Origin: Peptococcaceae bacterium UBA5752
Lineage (GTDB): Bacteria > Bacillota > Dehalobacteriia > UBA4068
Assembly (NCBI GenBank): GCA_002419055.1
Contig: DIFI01000021.1
Location: forward strand, 62,001 to 126,000
Direction of reading: 5' to 3'
Length of the DNA stretch: 64,000 nucleotides
The position numbers and the translations under genes are program-made. How positions within the stretch are numbered: the stretch's first letter is position 1; every line of letters starts with the position of its first letter. Of this stretch, positions 53,826 to 62,443 are shown piece by piece. The notes beneath the pieces are model-generated. The model saw nothing but the letters and a program-made list of their open reading frames with translations. It searched no databases and was not told where the DNA came from.

Positions 53826-54461
53826 TCATAGCGATAAGTTGGAATTATGCTCCACTAACAATGATGCAAAATCAATACAAAACTGCATATCTTTCAGGCC
53901 CAGCTTTGCCTTATAATATCGTCGGATTTCGTTGACAGCGGAGACCTTCTCAAGGATAACCGCCGCGTTCGCTCTGGCGACGTCTGAAACAGACCGATAT
54001 CCGGCTTCATAAAATGCTTTCGCGGCGACCGGGCCCACTCCGTTAATTCTGATGAGATCACAAAGAAAAAATAATTCATCCGATATGGCTTTACTATGCT
54101 CAAAATAGTCTTTTGAAGTTTTCAACCCGGCCTCGCTCAATTTTTCAATTTGTGAAGGATTGATACCGGGAAAGCTTGCCAGCGGGACAGGTTTTTGTTC
54201 CAGACTGCCAATTTCTCTTTTGAGAATCACTAAATAATTCTCCTGTATGCCAGTATCGTTTGCAAAAGCCTGAATTTTCGCAGGAGTAGAAAGGGCTTTT
54301 TTAAGCTGTGCAACAGTTTCGATGTCCTGGTTTTCAAACAGAGCAAAATTTTTGTCAATATTTTGCCAGAGGACTCTGCGCCCAGGTAGCAGATTTTGTT
54401 TTTTCAGCAGCGCTTTATATTCCTGAACGGATATGCATTCTAAGTTTAAATTATATTTCAC
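53826..54461 (-). CDS. DUF4332-like helix-hairpin-helix protein
   Basis: A 211-residue protein with two helix-hairpin-helix-like parts: FPGINPSQIEKLSEAGLKTS near residue 98 and INGVGPVAAKAFYEAGYRSV near 138. This pairing is typical of DUF4332 proteins, which are thought to bind DNA or act as non-catalytic HhH modules. No signal peptide. It is monocistronic; GGAGT lies before the ATG. Function unknown. Confidence 0.7.
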   Translation of the reverse strand: MKYNLNLECISVQEYKALLKKQNLLPGRRVLWQNIDKNFALFENQDIETVAQLKKALSTPAKIQAFANDTGIQENYLVILKREIGSLEQKPVPLASFPGINPSQIEKLSEAGLKTSKDYFEHSKAISDELFFLCDLIRINGVGPVAAKAFYEAGYRSVSDVARANAAVILEKVSAVNEIRRYYKAKLGLKDMQFCIDFASLLVEHNSNLSL

Positions 54462-54558
54462 ACCTTACTCCTTTCATATTCCCAAAAACATTGTAGCTAA
54501 AACTCCTGTTTCTATGTGTTTTGATGACCAAATTATAACAGACCGGAAAACAAAATAA

Positions 54559-54638
54559 TATACACCCAAACAAAAACAGACTGACAAATCGTCGGCCTGT
54601 TTTAGTCGTTATGAATACTCGAGATTTCTCGTAGTGAT
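54559..54638 (-). repeat. Direct copy of the tRNA-Leu 3' flank
   Basis: These 80 bp align without gaps to 56911-56990, the terminator and 3' end of the tRNA-Leu gene, with nine differences (about 89% identity). The match stops exactly at the encoded tRNA 3' end. The copied terminator hairpin is weakened by changes. It lies 2.35 kb from the original in the same orientation, with the sigma/anti-sigma pair in between. Confidence 0.88.
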
Positions 54639-54776
54639 AGAATGAAGTAGTATGCGTATTGATACTTACTGGTAAATGGCAGAATTATAATTTTTAAATA
54701 ACTGCAACGCATCAAGAAAAAAGTTGGTTATATAAGTGAAAGGCCTTTTATTTCATCCAAAGGAGGCAATCAACGC

Positions 54777-55337
54777 ATGGATGATAAAAAAATTGTAGAT
54801 TTATATTGGCAGCGAGATGAATATGCGCTTACTGTGACTGCTGAAAAATACGGAGCATACTGCGGGAGCATTGCAAAGAACATACTTACAAACACGGAAG
54901 ATGCAGAAGAATGTGTAAACGATACATGGCTTCATGTTTGGGATGCTATGCCTCCACATAGACCGATCAGGTTGTCGGTTTTTTTAGGAAAAATCACCCG
55001 AGAGCTTTCCCTTAACCGATATAAAGCGCGGTTTATGCAGAAACGCGGTAATGGTGAACTTGCTTTAGCTTTGGATGAACTGGATGAAATCATTGCCACC
55101 AAATGCAATACAGTAGAGCAGATGATAGAGTATGAATTGGTCGGAAAGGCAATCAGCGATTTTCTAAGGAAACAGCCGGATAAATCGGCAGATATTTTCA
55201 TAAGACGCTATTATCATTTCTGTCCAATTAAACAGGTTTCAAAGGAATTTTCTATTAGCGAAAGCAAAACCAAATCCATACTATTTAGGATGCGAAAAAA
55301 ATTATATGCCTATCTTGAAAGGGAGGATATATTATGA
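54777..55337 (+). CDS. Sigma-70 family (ECF-type) sigma factor
   Basis: A 186-residue sigma factor with region 2 (AKNILTNTEDAEECVNDTWLHVWD, given in part: NTEDAEECVNDTWLHVW) and region 4 (IRRYYHFCPIKQVSKEFS, ISESKTKSILFRMRKKL). It is co-encoded with a DUF4179 anti-sigma factor, overlapping its start by 4 bp (ATGA). The ribosome site is AAAGGAGG. Target promoters are unknown; the operon may regulate itself. Confidence 0.88.
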   Translation: MDDKKIVDLYWQRDEYALTVTAEKYGAYCGSIAKNILTNTEDAEECVNDTWLHVWDAMPPHRPIRLSVFLGKITRELSLNRYKARFMQKRGNGELALALDELDEIIATKCNTVEQMIEYELVGKAISDFLRKQPDKSADIFIRRYYHFCPIKQVSKEFSISESKTKSILFRMRKKLYAYLEREDIL

Positions 55338-56320
55338 AACCCGAAAACCTTGTCCATGCCATTGGACATATTGATACAGACCTTGTGGAGCGTGCAGAAA
55401 ACCGCTCGACAATCCAAATCACTGATACAGCAAAGTATCATAAACGCATTACTAAACGTTTTGCCGCGTGTGCCGCGTGTCTTGCTCTGACTATGGTTGT
55501 AGGCGTTTCTGCTGCCTTTGCAACCGGGTTTGTTGATACATTGTTGGCATATTTCAGCGGAGAAACCGATTTGTATCTGGAGGAGATTTTATCCACTGTG
55601 ACATCAGTTTCCAATGAGGATATGGAACTTCGGATAGATGGTGCTATCGCAGACGAACATACCTGCCATATGATTGTTTCCTTTATCGGGCTAACGGATG
55701 AAAGTCAAAGTAGGTTTGCTGCGGGAGACCTTGACGTACAAGAAGAATTCGATACCTATGCGGTATTAAGCAACGGTGAGCGCGTTGACATTTATACTCA
55801 CGAGAGTGCAACATATATAGAAACAAGTGATCTTGGGAAAAAAGCAAAAACGATGTTTGCAGATGCCGACATGACCTATGTGATAAGCTGTATTCTCGAT
55901 GATGGTATCAGTATGAATGATGTTGATACACTCTGCTTTGCATATGAAGGGCTTGTTTTGGAGTTGGATGTGCAGAAGTATATATCTCCAGAGTATGAGC
56001 TCCATGCCGAAACCTCTGATGGCACAGAGAGAATTACAGACTTCCATGTTTCGCGTATTGGCTTCTACTTCACCTCGATTGTTAACGAAAACTTCGATGA
56101 TTTCTTTGATATAAAGTTGATTTACGCTGACGGAACGGTTTGCGAATTCACCGGACGCGACCTCGGCTACCAACTAAGCTATGGCCATAACACAGGGGAT
56201 GAAACGGTTCATGTATCAGGCCGTTGGGGAGGAACTTCGGTCGTTTCCGTAGGAATTATTGATTTGGATGATTACTGTGGTATCCAGGTCAATGGAGTAG
56301 ATTATTACTTTACAAACTAA
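55334..56320 (+). CDS. DUF4179-type membrane anti-sigma factor
   Basis: A 328-residue protein: about 45 cytoplasmic residues that should bind the sigma factor, one membrane helix (FAACAACLALTMVVGVSAAF, about 47-66), and a large outside domain of beta type (DUF4179-like) ending in GIQVNGVDYYF. The outside domain probably senses an envelope signal. Translationally coupled to the sigma gene and followed by a terminator. Confidence 0.85.
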   Translation: MKPENLVHAIGHIDTDLVERAENRSTIQITDTAKYHKRITKRFAACAACLALTMVVGVSAAFATGFVDTLLAYFSGETDLYLEEILSTVTSVSNEDMELRIDGAIADEHTCHMIVSFIGLTDESQSRFAAGDLDVQEEFDTYAVLSNGERVDIYTHESATYIETSDLGKKAKTMFADADMTYVISCILDDGISMNDVDTLCFAYEGLVLELDVQKYISPEYELHAETSDGTERITDFHVSRIGFYFTSIVNENFDDFFDIKLIYADGTVCEFTGRDLGYQLSYGHNTGDETVHVSGRWGGTSVVSVGIIDLDDYCGIQVNGVDYYFTN

Positions 56321-56339
56321 CAAAACCAGACAAAGTAAA

Positions 56340-56603
56340 TTAGATAACCGCCTCAACAGCATATAAAAAAACCGTTGTTTTAGCGGACGGATAGTTGCTC
56401 TGATTAGTAATACAGTTGCCTAACGGCGGTTTTGAAATATCATTCAAAGCCGCCGTTTTCCTTTTGAAAAATGAATTTAAGGTGGGCGTAATAAGTGCAC
56501 CCACTTTTGCGGACAATGATATTTCCTGCGCGGCAGGCGTGCCGCAGGAGATCAAAGAAATGCCCATAAATGCGACTAGTATGATACATGATATTCTTTT
56601 CAT
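56340..56603 (-). pseudogene. Truncated lipoprotein gene
   Basis: The first 20 residues are a proper lipoprotein signal (CIILVAFMGISLISC, lipobox LISC), but the rest is only about 67 residues and runs through the terminator hairpin of the opposite gene, with no domain. The gene probably lost its 3' part when the sigma/anti-sigma segment arrived. Confidence 0.55.
56422..56459 (+). terminator. Terminator after the anti-sigma gene
   Basis: Arms AACGGCGGTTTTGAA and TTCAAAGCCGCCGTT pair with one imperfect step, followed by TTTCCTTTT. Confidence 0.75.
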
Positions 56604-56921
56604 GATAGGCTCCATTTGAATTATTCAGACGAGGTTTTTGCCAGCGGTCGTCATCATTATAATAATATCATCTGACACGATTATAATTGGCTATGCCAAA
56701 TTATCCAAGCGGCATCCCTACAGGTGTATGCAGATTTTAATGGTTCATTATTTTTAACGATTTGCTCGGACTGTACCCTTAAAACGCCGGGGGTTCATAT
56801 CTTGTTCCACATGTAATCATTGCTTAACGGTCAGTTTTTGATTAATTGTTAAATGTACAAACTCAAATGGCTGCGTCTACCTGTATTTTTTCGGTAAGAT
56901 ATAGGATGAGTATACGCCCAA
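56604..56921. other. Intergenic gap
   Basis: No gene or clear structure seen between the truncated lipoprotein gene and the tRNA-Leu terminator. Confidence 0.5.
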
Positions 56922-56958
56922 ACAAAAACAGACTGACAAATCGTCAGTCTGTTTTTGT
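56922..56958 (-). terminator. Terminator of tRNA-Leu
   Basis: Perfect 16-bp arms (ACAAAAACAGACTGAC / GTCAGTCTGTTTTTGT) with a 5-base loop, about 30 bp after the tRNA end on the minus strand. Confidence 0.88.
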
Positions 56959-56986
56959 CCTTATGAGCACTCGAGGTTTCTCGTAG

Positions 56987-57068
56987 TGGTGCGGGAGACG
57001 GGACTTGAACCCACACGGTTTCCCGCCAGCTCCTAAGGCTGGTGCGTCTGCCATTCCGCCACTCCCGC
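56987..57068 (-). tRNA. tRNA-Leu (TAG)
   Basis: An 82-base tRNA with encoded CCA. The acceptor stem GCGGGAG / CTCCCGC is perfect, the anticodon arm CCAGC-CTTAGGA-GCTGG gives anticodon TAG, and a long variable arm and standard T arm (GTGGG-TTCAAGT-CCCGT) are present, as expected for class II tRNA-Leu. Confidence 0.95.
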
Positions 57069-57215
57069 ACATTGCACGACAATAATTTTAGCACACAAAA
57101 AATTTATAGTCAACAAATCGTTTTGCTTTTTCAATTTCAAAAAAGCATATACAGGCGATTTGACATAAAAAATAGTTTTTTCCACTTTGCTTTAAAATTT
57201 AATTAACCAAATATT

Positions 57216-57501
57216 TTAACTTAAATAAGCAAAAATGATCAACAGCACCGCGGATATGCCAATTCCGGTAAGACTAAACGGCAGCTCCGACTTTACATGT
57301 TCCAGCACCGGCACATCGGCTATCGTGGCGGACAGTATGACTGTTTCTCCCAGGGGTGAAGCATTGTCCCCCAAAGCGCCTCCTGCCAGCACCACGCCGA
57401 TGACAAGAGCCAGATTTGATTATTCTTTTGGTGGTGATCGCCATTAAGATAACAGCGATAGGTATGAAAACAGAAATAATTCCGTACGGCAATTTACTCA
57501 C
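57216..57501 (-). pseudogene. Remnant of a Na+/H+ antiporter (NhaC-like) gene
   Basis: Two frames are needed. The first 30 codons from GTG at 57501 read KLPYGIISVFIPIAVILMAI, then a frameshift leads into LALVIGVVLAGGALGDNASP and ILSATIADVPVLEHVKSELP, the conserved core of NhaC-like antiporters, ending at 57216. Only about 95 codons of a gene of roughly 450 remain. Confidence 0.8.
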
Positions 57502-57606
57502 TCCTCTTTGGAGTTTTAGTATTAATTAATAACAATGGATATATTTATAGCTTCAGGATTATCAAGAAATCAGTAATCTTGTTTTATAATTAAAATTACA
57601 CATGAA

Positions 57607-57645
57607 AATAGTACATTTCCAACATCATGTTGGAAATGTACTATT
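57607..57645. terminator. Terminator of the fab operon
   Basis: Perfect 18-bp arms (AATAGTACATTTCCAACA and complement) with a 3-base loop, 46 bp after the fabZ stop on the minus strand. Confidence 0.85.
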
Positions 57646-57690
57646 AGGAGTAAATTATGGATTATAGATTCGTAATCTAATGTCTTTGCT

Positions 57691-58107
57691 CTAATCCTTG
57701 ATAAGAGCGAAAGAGAATTCTGCAGTGACGCAGAGTTTACCTTCAACAAAGACTCTGCCTGAGGCAAAATAAAAAGGAGGTTTGGTCTTGGTCAAGACGC
57801 ATTCGGTCTCGATGATTTCACCGGGGCGTACCGGCCTTTTGAACCGTACCTTGTCGATACCTGTAAAATAAGGGATGACACCTGCCGTCTGGGAAGCGCC
57901 GAGGAGTACGCAGACCGATTGCGCCATAATCTCACATAAAATTACTCCTGGCACCACCGGATTACCCGGGAAGTGACCCTGTAAAAACCATTCGTCGCCG
58001 CGCACGTGATAACGGCCGCAGGCTTTTTCGTCAATTAAATTTGCTTCATCGATTAATAGCATATTTTCCCGGTGGGGGAGTATGCTCTTTATTTCTTCTT
58101 GATTCAT
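57691..58107 (-). CDS. fabZ: 3-hydroxyacyl-ACP dehydratase FabZ
   Basis: Third step of each fatty acid elongation round: removes water from 3-hydroxyacyl-ACP. It has 138 residues with the hot-dog fold signature: ILPHRENMLLIDEA, then WFLQGHFPGNPVVPGVILCE containing the catalytic His, and the Glu in the following helix. It is the last gene of the fab cluster, 152 bp after fabF, with its own ribosome site. No acc genes follow, so malonyl-CoA synthesis genes lie elsewhere. Confidence 0.95.
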   Translation of the reverse strand: MNQEEIKSILPHRENMLLIDEANLIDEKACGRYHVRGDEWFLQGHFPGNPVVPGVILCEIMAQSVCVLLGASQTAGVIPYFTGIDKVRFKRPVRPGEIIETECVLTKTKPPFYFASGRVFVEGKLCVTAEFSFALIKD

Positions 58108-58259
58108 TTTTTAAAGTGTCCTTTCCTCAAAGAGATTAGAAATATAAGAGGAGAGTTTGCGGCTTGTGGCAGAATGAGTTACTTTGGCACAAGCCGCTAT
58201 GAGTAATGAGAGAATTTTACGAAGTTGGTGTTTAAAATTACTTGGCAATAATTAACGGC

Positions 58260-59495
58260 TTAATCAGTATATTTGCTGAAAGCGATACAGGCATTATGAC
58301 CGCCGAAACCAAGCGAAACCGAGAGCGCCGTTTTGATATCGGACACTCTTGCCTTAAGAGGCACATAGTCTAGGTCGCAGGCGGGATCAGGTACTTTTAA
58401 TCCAATTGTCGGAGGTATTTTGCCGTGTTTAAGCGCCAATACCGCGAAGACAGCTTCTATTGCTCCTGCTGCACCCAGCATATGTCCGATCATCGATTTG
58501 GTTGAGCTGATCATGGCCTGATAAGCTAATTTTTCGCCTAATCCTTTTTTGATTGCTAAGGTTTCGGTCACATCGTTGAGCTGTGTGCCGGTGCCGTGGG
58601 CGTTGATATAAATACCGCCTTCCTGCGGGCTGCCCGCCTCACGAAAAGCGTCGCTGATGGCGCGTGCGGAGCTTTCAGCGCTGGAGTCGGGGGCGGTGAT
58701 ATGATGAGCATCACAAGTAGAGCCGTAACCGCTGAGAAAACCGTAAATTTTTGCGCCGCGGTCAATAGCGTGTTGATATTCTTCTATTACCAACATACCG
58801 GCGCCATCGCCCATTACGAAGCCTTCGCGGCGTTTATCAAAAGGCAGCGAGGCGGCGTCGGGATCGGTAGATGTGGATAGCGCCATCATATTGGCAAATC
58901 CGGCAATACTGACCGGCATAATTGCACCTTCACTGCCGCCGACTATGCAAGCGTCCGCATAGCCGTGGCGGATGGCTCTTAAACCTTCGCCTATGGCGTT
59001 GGTGCTGCTGGCGCAGGCTGTTGTAATCAAGAGGCAGGGCCCTTTGGCGCCAAAGCGGATGGCGATATGACCTGCCGCTATATTGGAGATCATCATCGGC
59101 ACAAAAAACGCCGAAACACGCCGTGGTCCCGATTCCGCTATTCTCATCTGCTCTGTAGCCATGGCGTTAATGCCGCCGACGCCTGAGCCGAGATAGACGC
59201 CAAAGCGATCGGATTCGACAGTGCCGACGATACCGCTGTCGGTTACAGCCTCGTTGGCTGCTGCAATAGCGTATTGGGTGAAAAGATCGGTCTTGCGCAA
59301 TTCGTTTTTATCCATGTAGGCCAGCGGATCAAAGTTTTTGACTTCTGCCGCTAATTTTGCTTTGTGGTTAGAACAATCAAAACGGGTAATTAGGCCGATG
59401 CCGTTGACGCCGTTAAGTAAATTTTTCCAAATTGTAGGGATATCGTTGCCGATCGCGGTCAACCCTCCCAAGCCGGTTACAACAACTTTTCTCAT
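58260..59495 (-). CDS. fabF: 3-oxoacyl-ACP synthase II
   Basis: Condensing enzyme of fatty acid elongation, 411 residues. The active-site Cys is in TTACASSTNAIGEGL (about residue 163) and the two His in NAHGTGTQLND and MIGHMLGAAGAIEAV complete the Cys-His-His triad. The ATG at 59495 with AAAGGAG is preferred over one eight codons upstream. It follows fabG closely (13 bp). Confidence 0.96.
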   Translation of the reverse strand: MRKVVVTGLGGLTAIGNDIPTIWKNLLNGVNGIGLITRFDCSNHKAKLAAEVKNFDPLAYMDKNELRKTDLFTQYAIAAANEAVTDSGIVGTVESDRFGVYLGSGVGGINAMATEQMRIAESGPRRVSAFFVPMMISNIAAGHIAIRFGAKGPCLLITTACASSTNAIGEGLRAIRHGYADACIVGGSEGAIMPVSIAGFANMMALSTSTDPDAASLPFDKRREGFVMGDGAGMLVIEEYQHAIDRGAKIYGFLSGYGSTCDAHHITAPDSSAESSARAISDAFREAGSPQEGGIYINAHGTGTQLNDVTETLAIKKGLGEKLAYQAMISSTKSMIGHMLGAAGAIEAVFAVLALKHGKIPPTIGLKVPDPACDLDYVPLKARVSDIKTALSVSLGFGGHNACIAFSKYTD

Positions 59496-59508
59496 TAATT
59501 TTTCTCCT

Positions 59509-60249
59509 TTAAATAGCAAGCCCGCCGTCTATTTTAATTACTTCACCAGTGATATAGTTGGAGCAATCGCCGGCTAAAAATGCCGCCAACTCCGCCACTT
59601 CTTCCGGTTGCCCTTTGCGATGAAGCGGTATCTGGGCAAACAGCGGATTGCTTTGATCGATATTTTCGGTCATATTGGTGGCGATGAAGCCGGGGGCGAT
59701 AGCGTTGCAATAGATATGGCGCGAGGCCAACTCCTTGGCTGTTGATTTGGTGAGGCCGATAAGTCCGGCCTTGGAGGCTGAATAGTTGGTCTGGCCGATA
59801 TTGCCGATAATCCCTGCTATAGAGCTCATGTTGATGATCTTGCCGCTGCGCTGTTTGAGCATGATCGGGCTGCAGTGGCGGATCATATTATAGGCGCCTT
59901 TAAGATTGGTGTCGATTACTGAATCAAAATCATCTTCTTTGGCGGTGATCAGTAGGCCGTCTCGGGCAATGCCGGCATTGTTAACCAAAATGTCGATACT
60001 GCCGAAGTGGTTTTTGATGGCTGTCACAGTTTGTTTGACAGCAGCAAAATCGCATACATTGCAGCAAAAAGCAGCTGCATCCACACCGAGCTGTCGCACT
60101 TGTTGGCATACTTCCTCGGCTTGGGCTTGAAAAGGATCGGCGGGGTAAATCACCGCTATATTAGCGCCGAGCGAGGCAAATTTTAAAGCTATAGCTTTAC
60201 CGATGCCGCTGCCGCCGCCGGTTATTAATGCTACTTTGTCTTTAAGCAC
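59509..60249 (-). CDS. fabG: 3-oxoacyl-ACP reductase
   Basis: NADPH-dependent reductase of 3-oxoacyl-ACP, 246 residues. SDR fold with TGGGSGIGKAIA cofactor loop, NNAGIARDG, catalytic Ser-Tyr-Lys in SSIAGIIGNIGQTNYSASKA and C-terminal SNYITGEVIKIDGG. The start is a GTG inside the fabD end (8-bp overlap) with GAGGTGA upstream. Confidence 0.96.
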   Translation of the reverse strand: MLKDKVALITGGGSGIGKAIALKFASLGANIAVIYPADPFQAQAEEVCQQVRQLGVDAAAFCCNVCDFAAVKQTVTAIKNHFGSIDILVNNAGIARDGLLITAKEDDFDSVIDTNLKGAYNMIRHCSPIMLKQRSGKIINMSSIAGIIGNIGQTNYSASKAGLIGLTKSTAKELASRHIYCNAIAPGFIATNMTENIDQSNPLFAQIPLHRKGQPEEVAELAAFLAGDCSNYITGEVIKIDGGLAI

Positions 60250-61165
60250 TGATTTTCACCTCGGCAATCGTCTGCAGCAAACTATCTATATCTTCGACAT
60301 GAAAGCAGCGTACTTGATCGGAGATTCTTGATACAAAGTTTGATAAGACTCTACCGGGGCCGACTTCTATAAAAATACGGGCGCCGTCGGAGATCATGTT
60401 TTCCACAGATTTATGCCAGAGTACAGGGCTGATGATCTGCCTAGCCAGCAAATCTTTGGGATCATCGTTATAATAGGGAAGGGCCGTAACATTGGAATAA
60501 AGCGGCAGGCGGGGCATGGTAATATCATATTCTTTGAGTTCGACGCTAAAACGATCGGCTGCCGGCTGCATAAATTGACAATGGAAACCGCCGCTGACGC
60601 CGAGCGGTATGGTTTTACCCTTGGCCTCTTTGACTATTCCCTTAAATGATTCCAAGCTGTCCGGTATTCCGGAAACAACTACCTGTCCGGGGCAGTTATA
60701 GTTGACAGGATAGACCTGTTCGACTTGGCTGCAAAGGTTGTTGACTTTTTCATCTTCGAGCTTCAGCACTATTGCCATCGCCGATTTGTTTTTTTCACCG
60801 GCTTCCTGCATCAGCGCGCCACGGCGGCAAACCAGCTGAAAGCCTTCTTCCGTCGATAAAGCCTCGGCATATGTTAGTGCCGCCAATTCGCCTAGCGAAA
60901 ACCCGGCAACCAGATCCGGCTTGATACCGGCTTCATTGAGTGCTGCCGCGGCTGCCAGATCGACGCAAAACAAACAGGGTTGAGTGTTTTTTGTTTGAGT
61001 CAGTTCGGCATCGCTGCCGCTGAAACATTGCATGGACGTTTCGGGGCGTAGACGGTCGGCTAAATCAAACACAGCTTTTGCAGCCGGAGAATATTCACGC
61101 AATTGCTGACCCATACCGCTGTATTGGGCGCCCTGTCCTGAAAAGATCAAAGCTATTTTATCCAT
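60242..61165 (-). CDS. fabD: Malonyl-CoA:ACP transacylase
   Basis: Loads malonyl groups onto ACP, 307 residues. The nucleophile Ser is in AGFSLGELAALTYA (GxSxG variant GFSLG), FSGQGAQYSGMGQQL is at the N-terminus, and the catalytic His is in VSGGFHCQFMQPA. It overlaps fabK by 13 bp and fabG by 8 bp, so the three are tightly coupled. Confidence 0.96.
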   Translation of the reverse strand: MDKIALIFSGQGAQYSGMGQQLREYSPAAKAVFDLADRLRPETSMQCFSGSDAELTQTKNTQPCLFCVDLAAAAALNEAGIKPDLVAGFSLGELAALTYAEALSTEEGFQLVCRRGALMQEAGEKNKSAMAIVLKLEDEKVNNLCSQVEQVYPVNYNCPGQVVVSGIPDSLESFKGIVKEAKGKTIPLGVSGGFHCQFMQPAADRFSVELKEYDITMPRLPLYSNVTALPYYNDDPKDLLARQIISPVLWHKSVENMISDGARIFIEVGPGRVLSNFVSRISDQVRCFHVEDIDSLLQTIAEVKISA

Positions 61166-62097
61166 CTGTTAGCTCCTTTTAAAATTAATTCGGTTTCATC
61201 GAATATTTCTTCGATTATTTGTTGGGCAGTTTGTTCTTTTTTCACCATTCCTGCCACCTGTCCGGCCAGAAAACAGCCTTTTTGCAAGTCGCCTTCGATG
61301 GCGGCGAGACGCAGCGAGTCTTTACCCATATCCTCCAGCTCTTGGTCGGAGATCGGGCTATATTCGGCCTGGAAAAAGGCGTTGGAAAAAGGTGTTTTGA
61401 GACTGCGTACCGGATGGCCGAGCCGTTTGCCGGTGGCAATAGTAGATATATCGGTTGCTTTAATGATTTTCGCTTTGTAATTAGGGTGAACCGAGCATTC
61501 CTCGGCAACTAAAAAACGGGTGCCAAGTTGTACTCCCGCAGCGCCGAGCATCAGTGCTGCAGCCACGCCGCGTCCGTCGGCGATGCCGCCTGCCGCGATT
61601 ACCGGTAGAGTTATTGCGTCGCAGACTTGCGGAACCAGCGACATGGTTGTGGTATCCCCGACATGGCCGCCGCTTTCGCCGCCTTCGGCAATCAGCGCTG
61701 CGGCTCCGGCACGGCTTAATAATTTGGCCATGGCCACCGAAGCTACTACTGGTATTACGCAAATGCCTGCTTGCAGCCAGCGTGGCATATACTTGGCAGG
61801 GTTGCCGGCGCCGGTAGTGATCACGGCGACTTTTTCGGCTGCCGCAACTTCCGCAACAGCATCGGCATTGGGGCTCATCAGCATGATGTTAACACCGAAT
61901 GGCTTGTCGGTCAGCTGGCGCGCGATGGCGATCTGCTGCTTTAAGTAGTCGGCGTCGGCGTTCATTGCCGCTATTATCCCCAAACCGCCGCCGTTGGATA
62001 CTGCCGCAGCTAACTTGCCATCGGCAATCCAAGCCATTGCGCCTTGAAAAATCGGGTACTTGATCGGGAGTAACTCTGTAAGAGCTGTTTTGATCAT
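61153..62097 (-). CDS. fabK: Enoyl-ACP reductase II (FMN-dependent)
   Basis: Final reduction of the elongation round, 314 residues. TIM barrel of the 2-nitropropane dioxygenase/FabK fold: PIFQGAMAWIADGKLA at the N-terminus, IAEGGESGGHVGDTTT with the catalytic His near residue 143, VIAAGGIADGRGVAAALMLG and VQLGTRFL. The position between acpP and fabD marks it as FabK rather than a nitronate monooxygenase. No fabI is in the cluster. Confidence 0.95.
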   Translation of the reverse strand: MIKTALTELLPIKYPIFQGAMAWIADGKLAAAVSNGGGLGIIAAMNADADYLKQQIAIARQLTDKPFGVNIMLMSPNADAVAEVAAAEKVAVITTGAGNPAKYMPRWLQAGICVIPVVASVAMAKLLSRAGAAALIAEGGESGGHVGDTTTMSLVPQVCDAITLPVIAAGGIADGRGVAAALMLGAAGVQLGTRFLVAEECSVHPNYKAKIIKATDISTIATGKRLGHPVRSLKTPFSNAFFQAEYSPISDQELEDMGKDSLRLAAIEGDLQKGCFLAGQVAGMVKKEQTAQQIIEEIFDETELILKGANRWIK

Positions 62098-62101
62098 GGA
62101 A

Positions 62102-62335
62102 TTATCCTTTTTGCGCTTCGATTTGCGCTTCGATGAACTTGGCCAGTTGGCCTATTGTATCCATCTTTTCTTTGAGCTCGATCTCGATACCGAGTTGTTC
62201 TTCAAGCTCTATGACCATTTCCGCGGTATCAAGCGAGTCGATACCTAAAGATTCAAAAGTCGTTTCCGCTGTAATAGTGGCTGCCTCACAACCTACGTGT
62301 TCCGCAATCAGTGCTGCAATTTTTTCGAATACCAT
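62102..62335 (-). CDS. acpP: Acyl carrier protein
   Basis: A 77-residue acidic helical carrier. The phosphopantetheine Ser is in LGIDSLDTAEMVIELEE. The ATG at 62335 with GGAGGTACAACTC is preferred over a start five codons upstream. It is separated from fabH by about 100 bp containing an operator-like repeat, so a second promoter for acpP onward is likely. Confidence 0.95.
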   Translation of the reverse strand: MVFEKIAALIAEHVGCEAATITAETTFESLGIDSLDTAEMVIELEEQLGIEIELKEKMDTIGQLAKFIEAQIEAQKG

Positions 62336-62422
62336 GAGTTGTACCTCCAAATTGTTTTTTTATAATTAATATAGGAATTAATTTCTAAATCATTCAAACA
62401 GTATTGAGTTAAAATGTCGAAA

Positions 62423-62443
62423 ATTAGTTAGTCTATCTAACTA
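62423..62443 (-). promoter_or_regulatory. Probable FabT-type operator before acpP
   Basis: The arms TTAGTTAG (62424-62431) and CTAACTA (62437-62443) form an inverted repeat that shares ATTAGTTAGTCTA with the operator before fabT. It overlaps the fabH stop codon and lies about 90 bp upstream of acpP. Confidence 0.7.
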
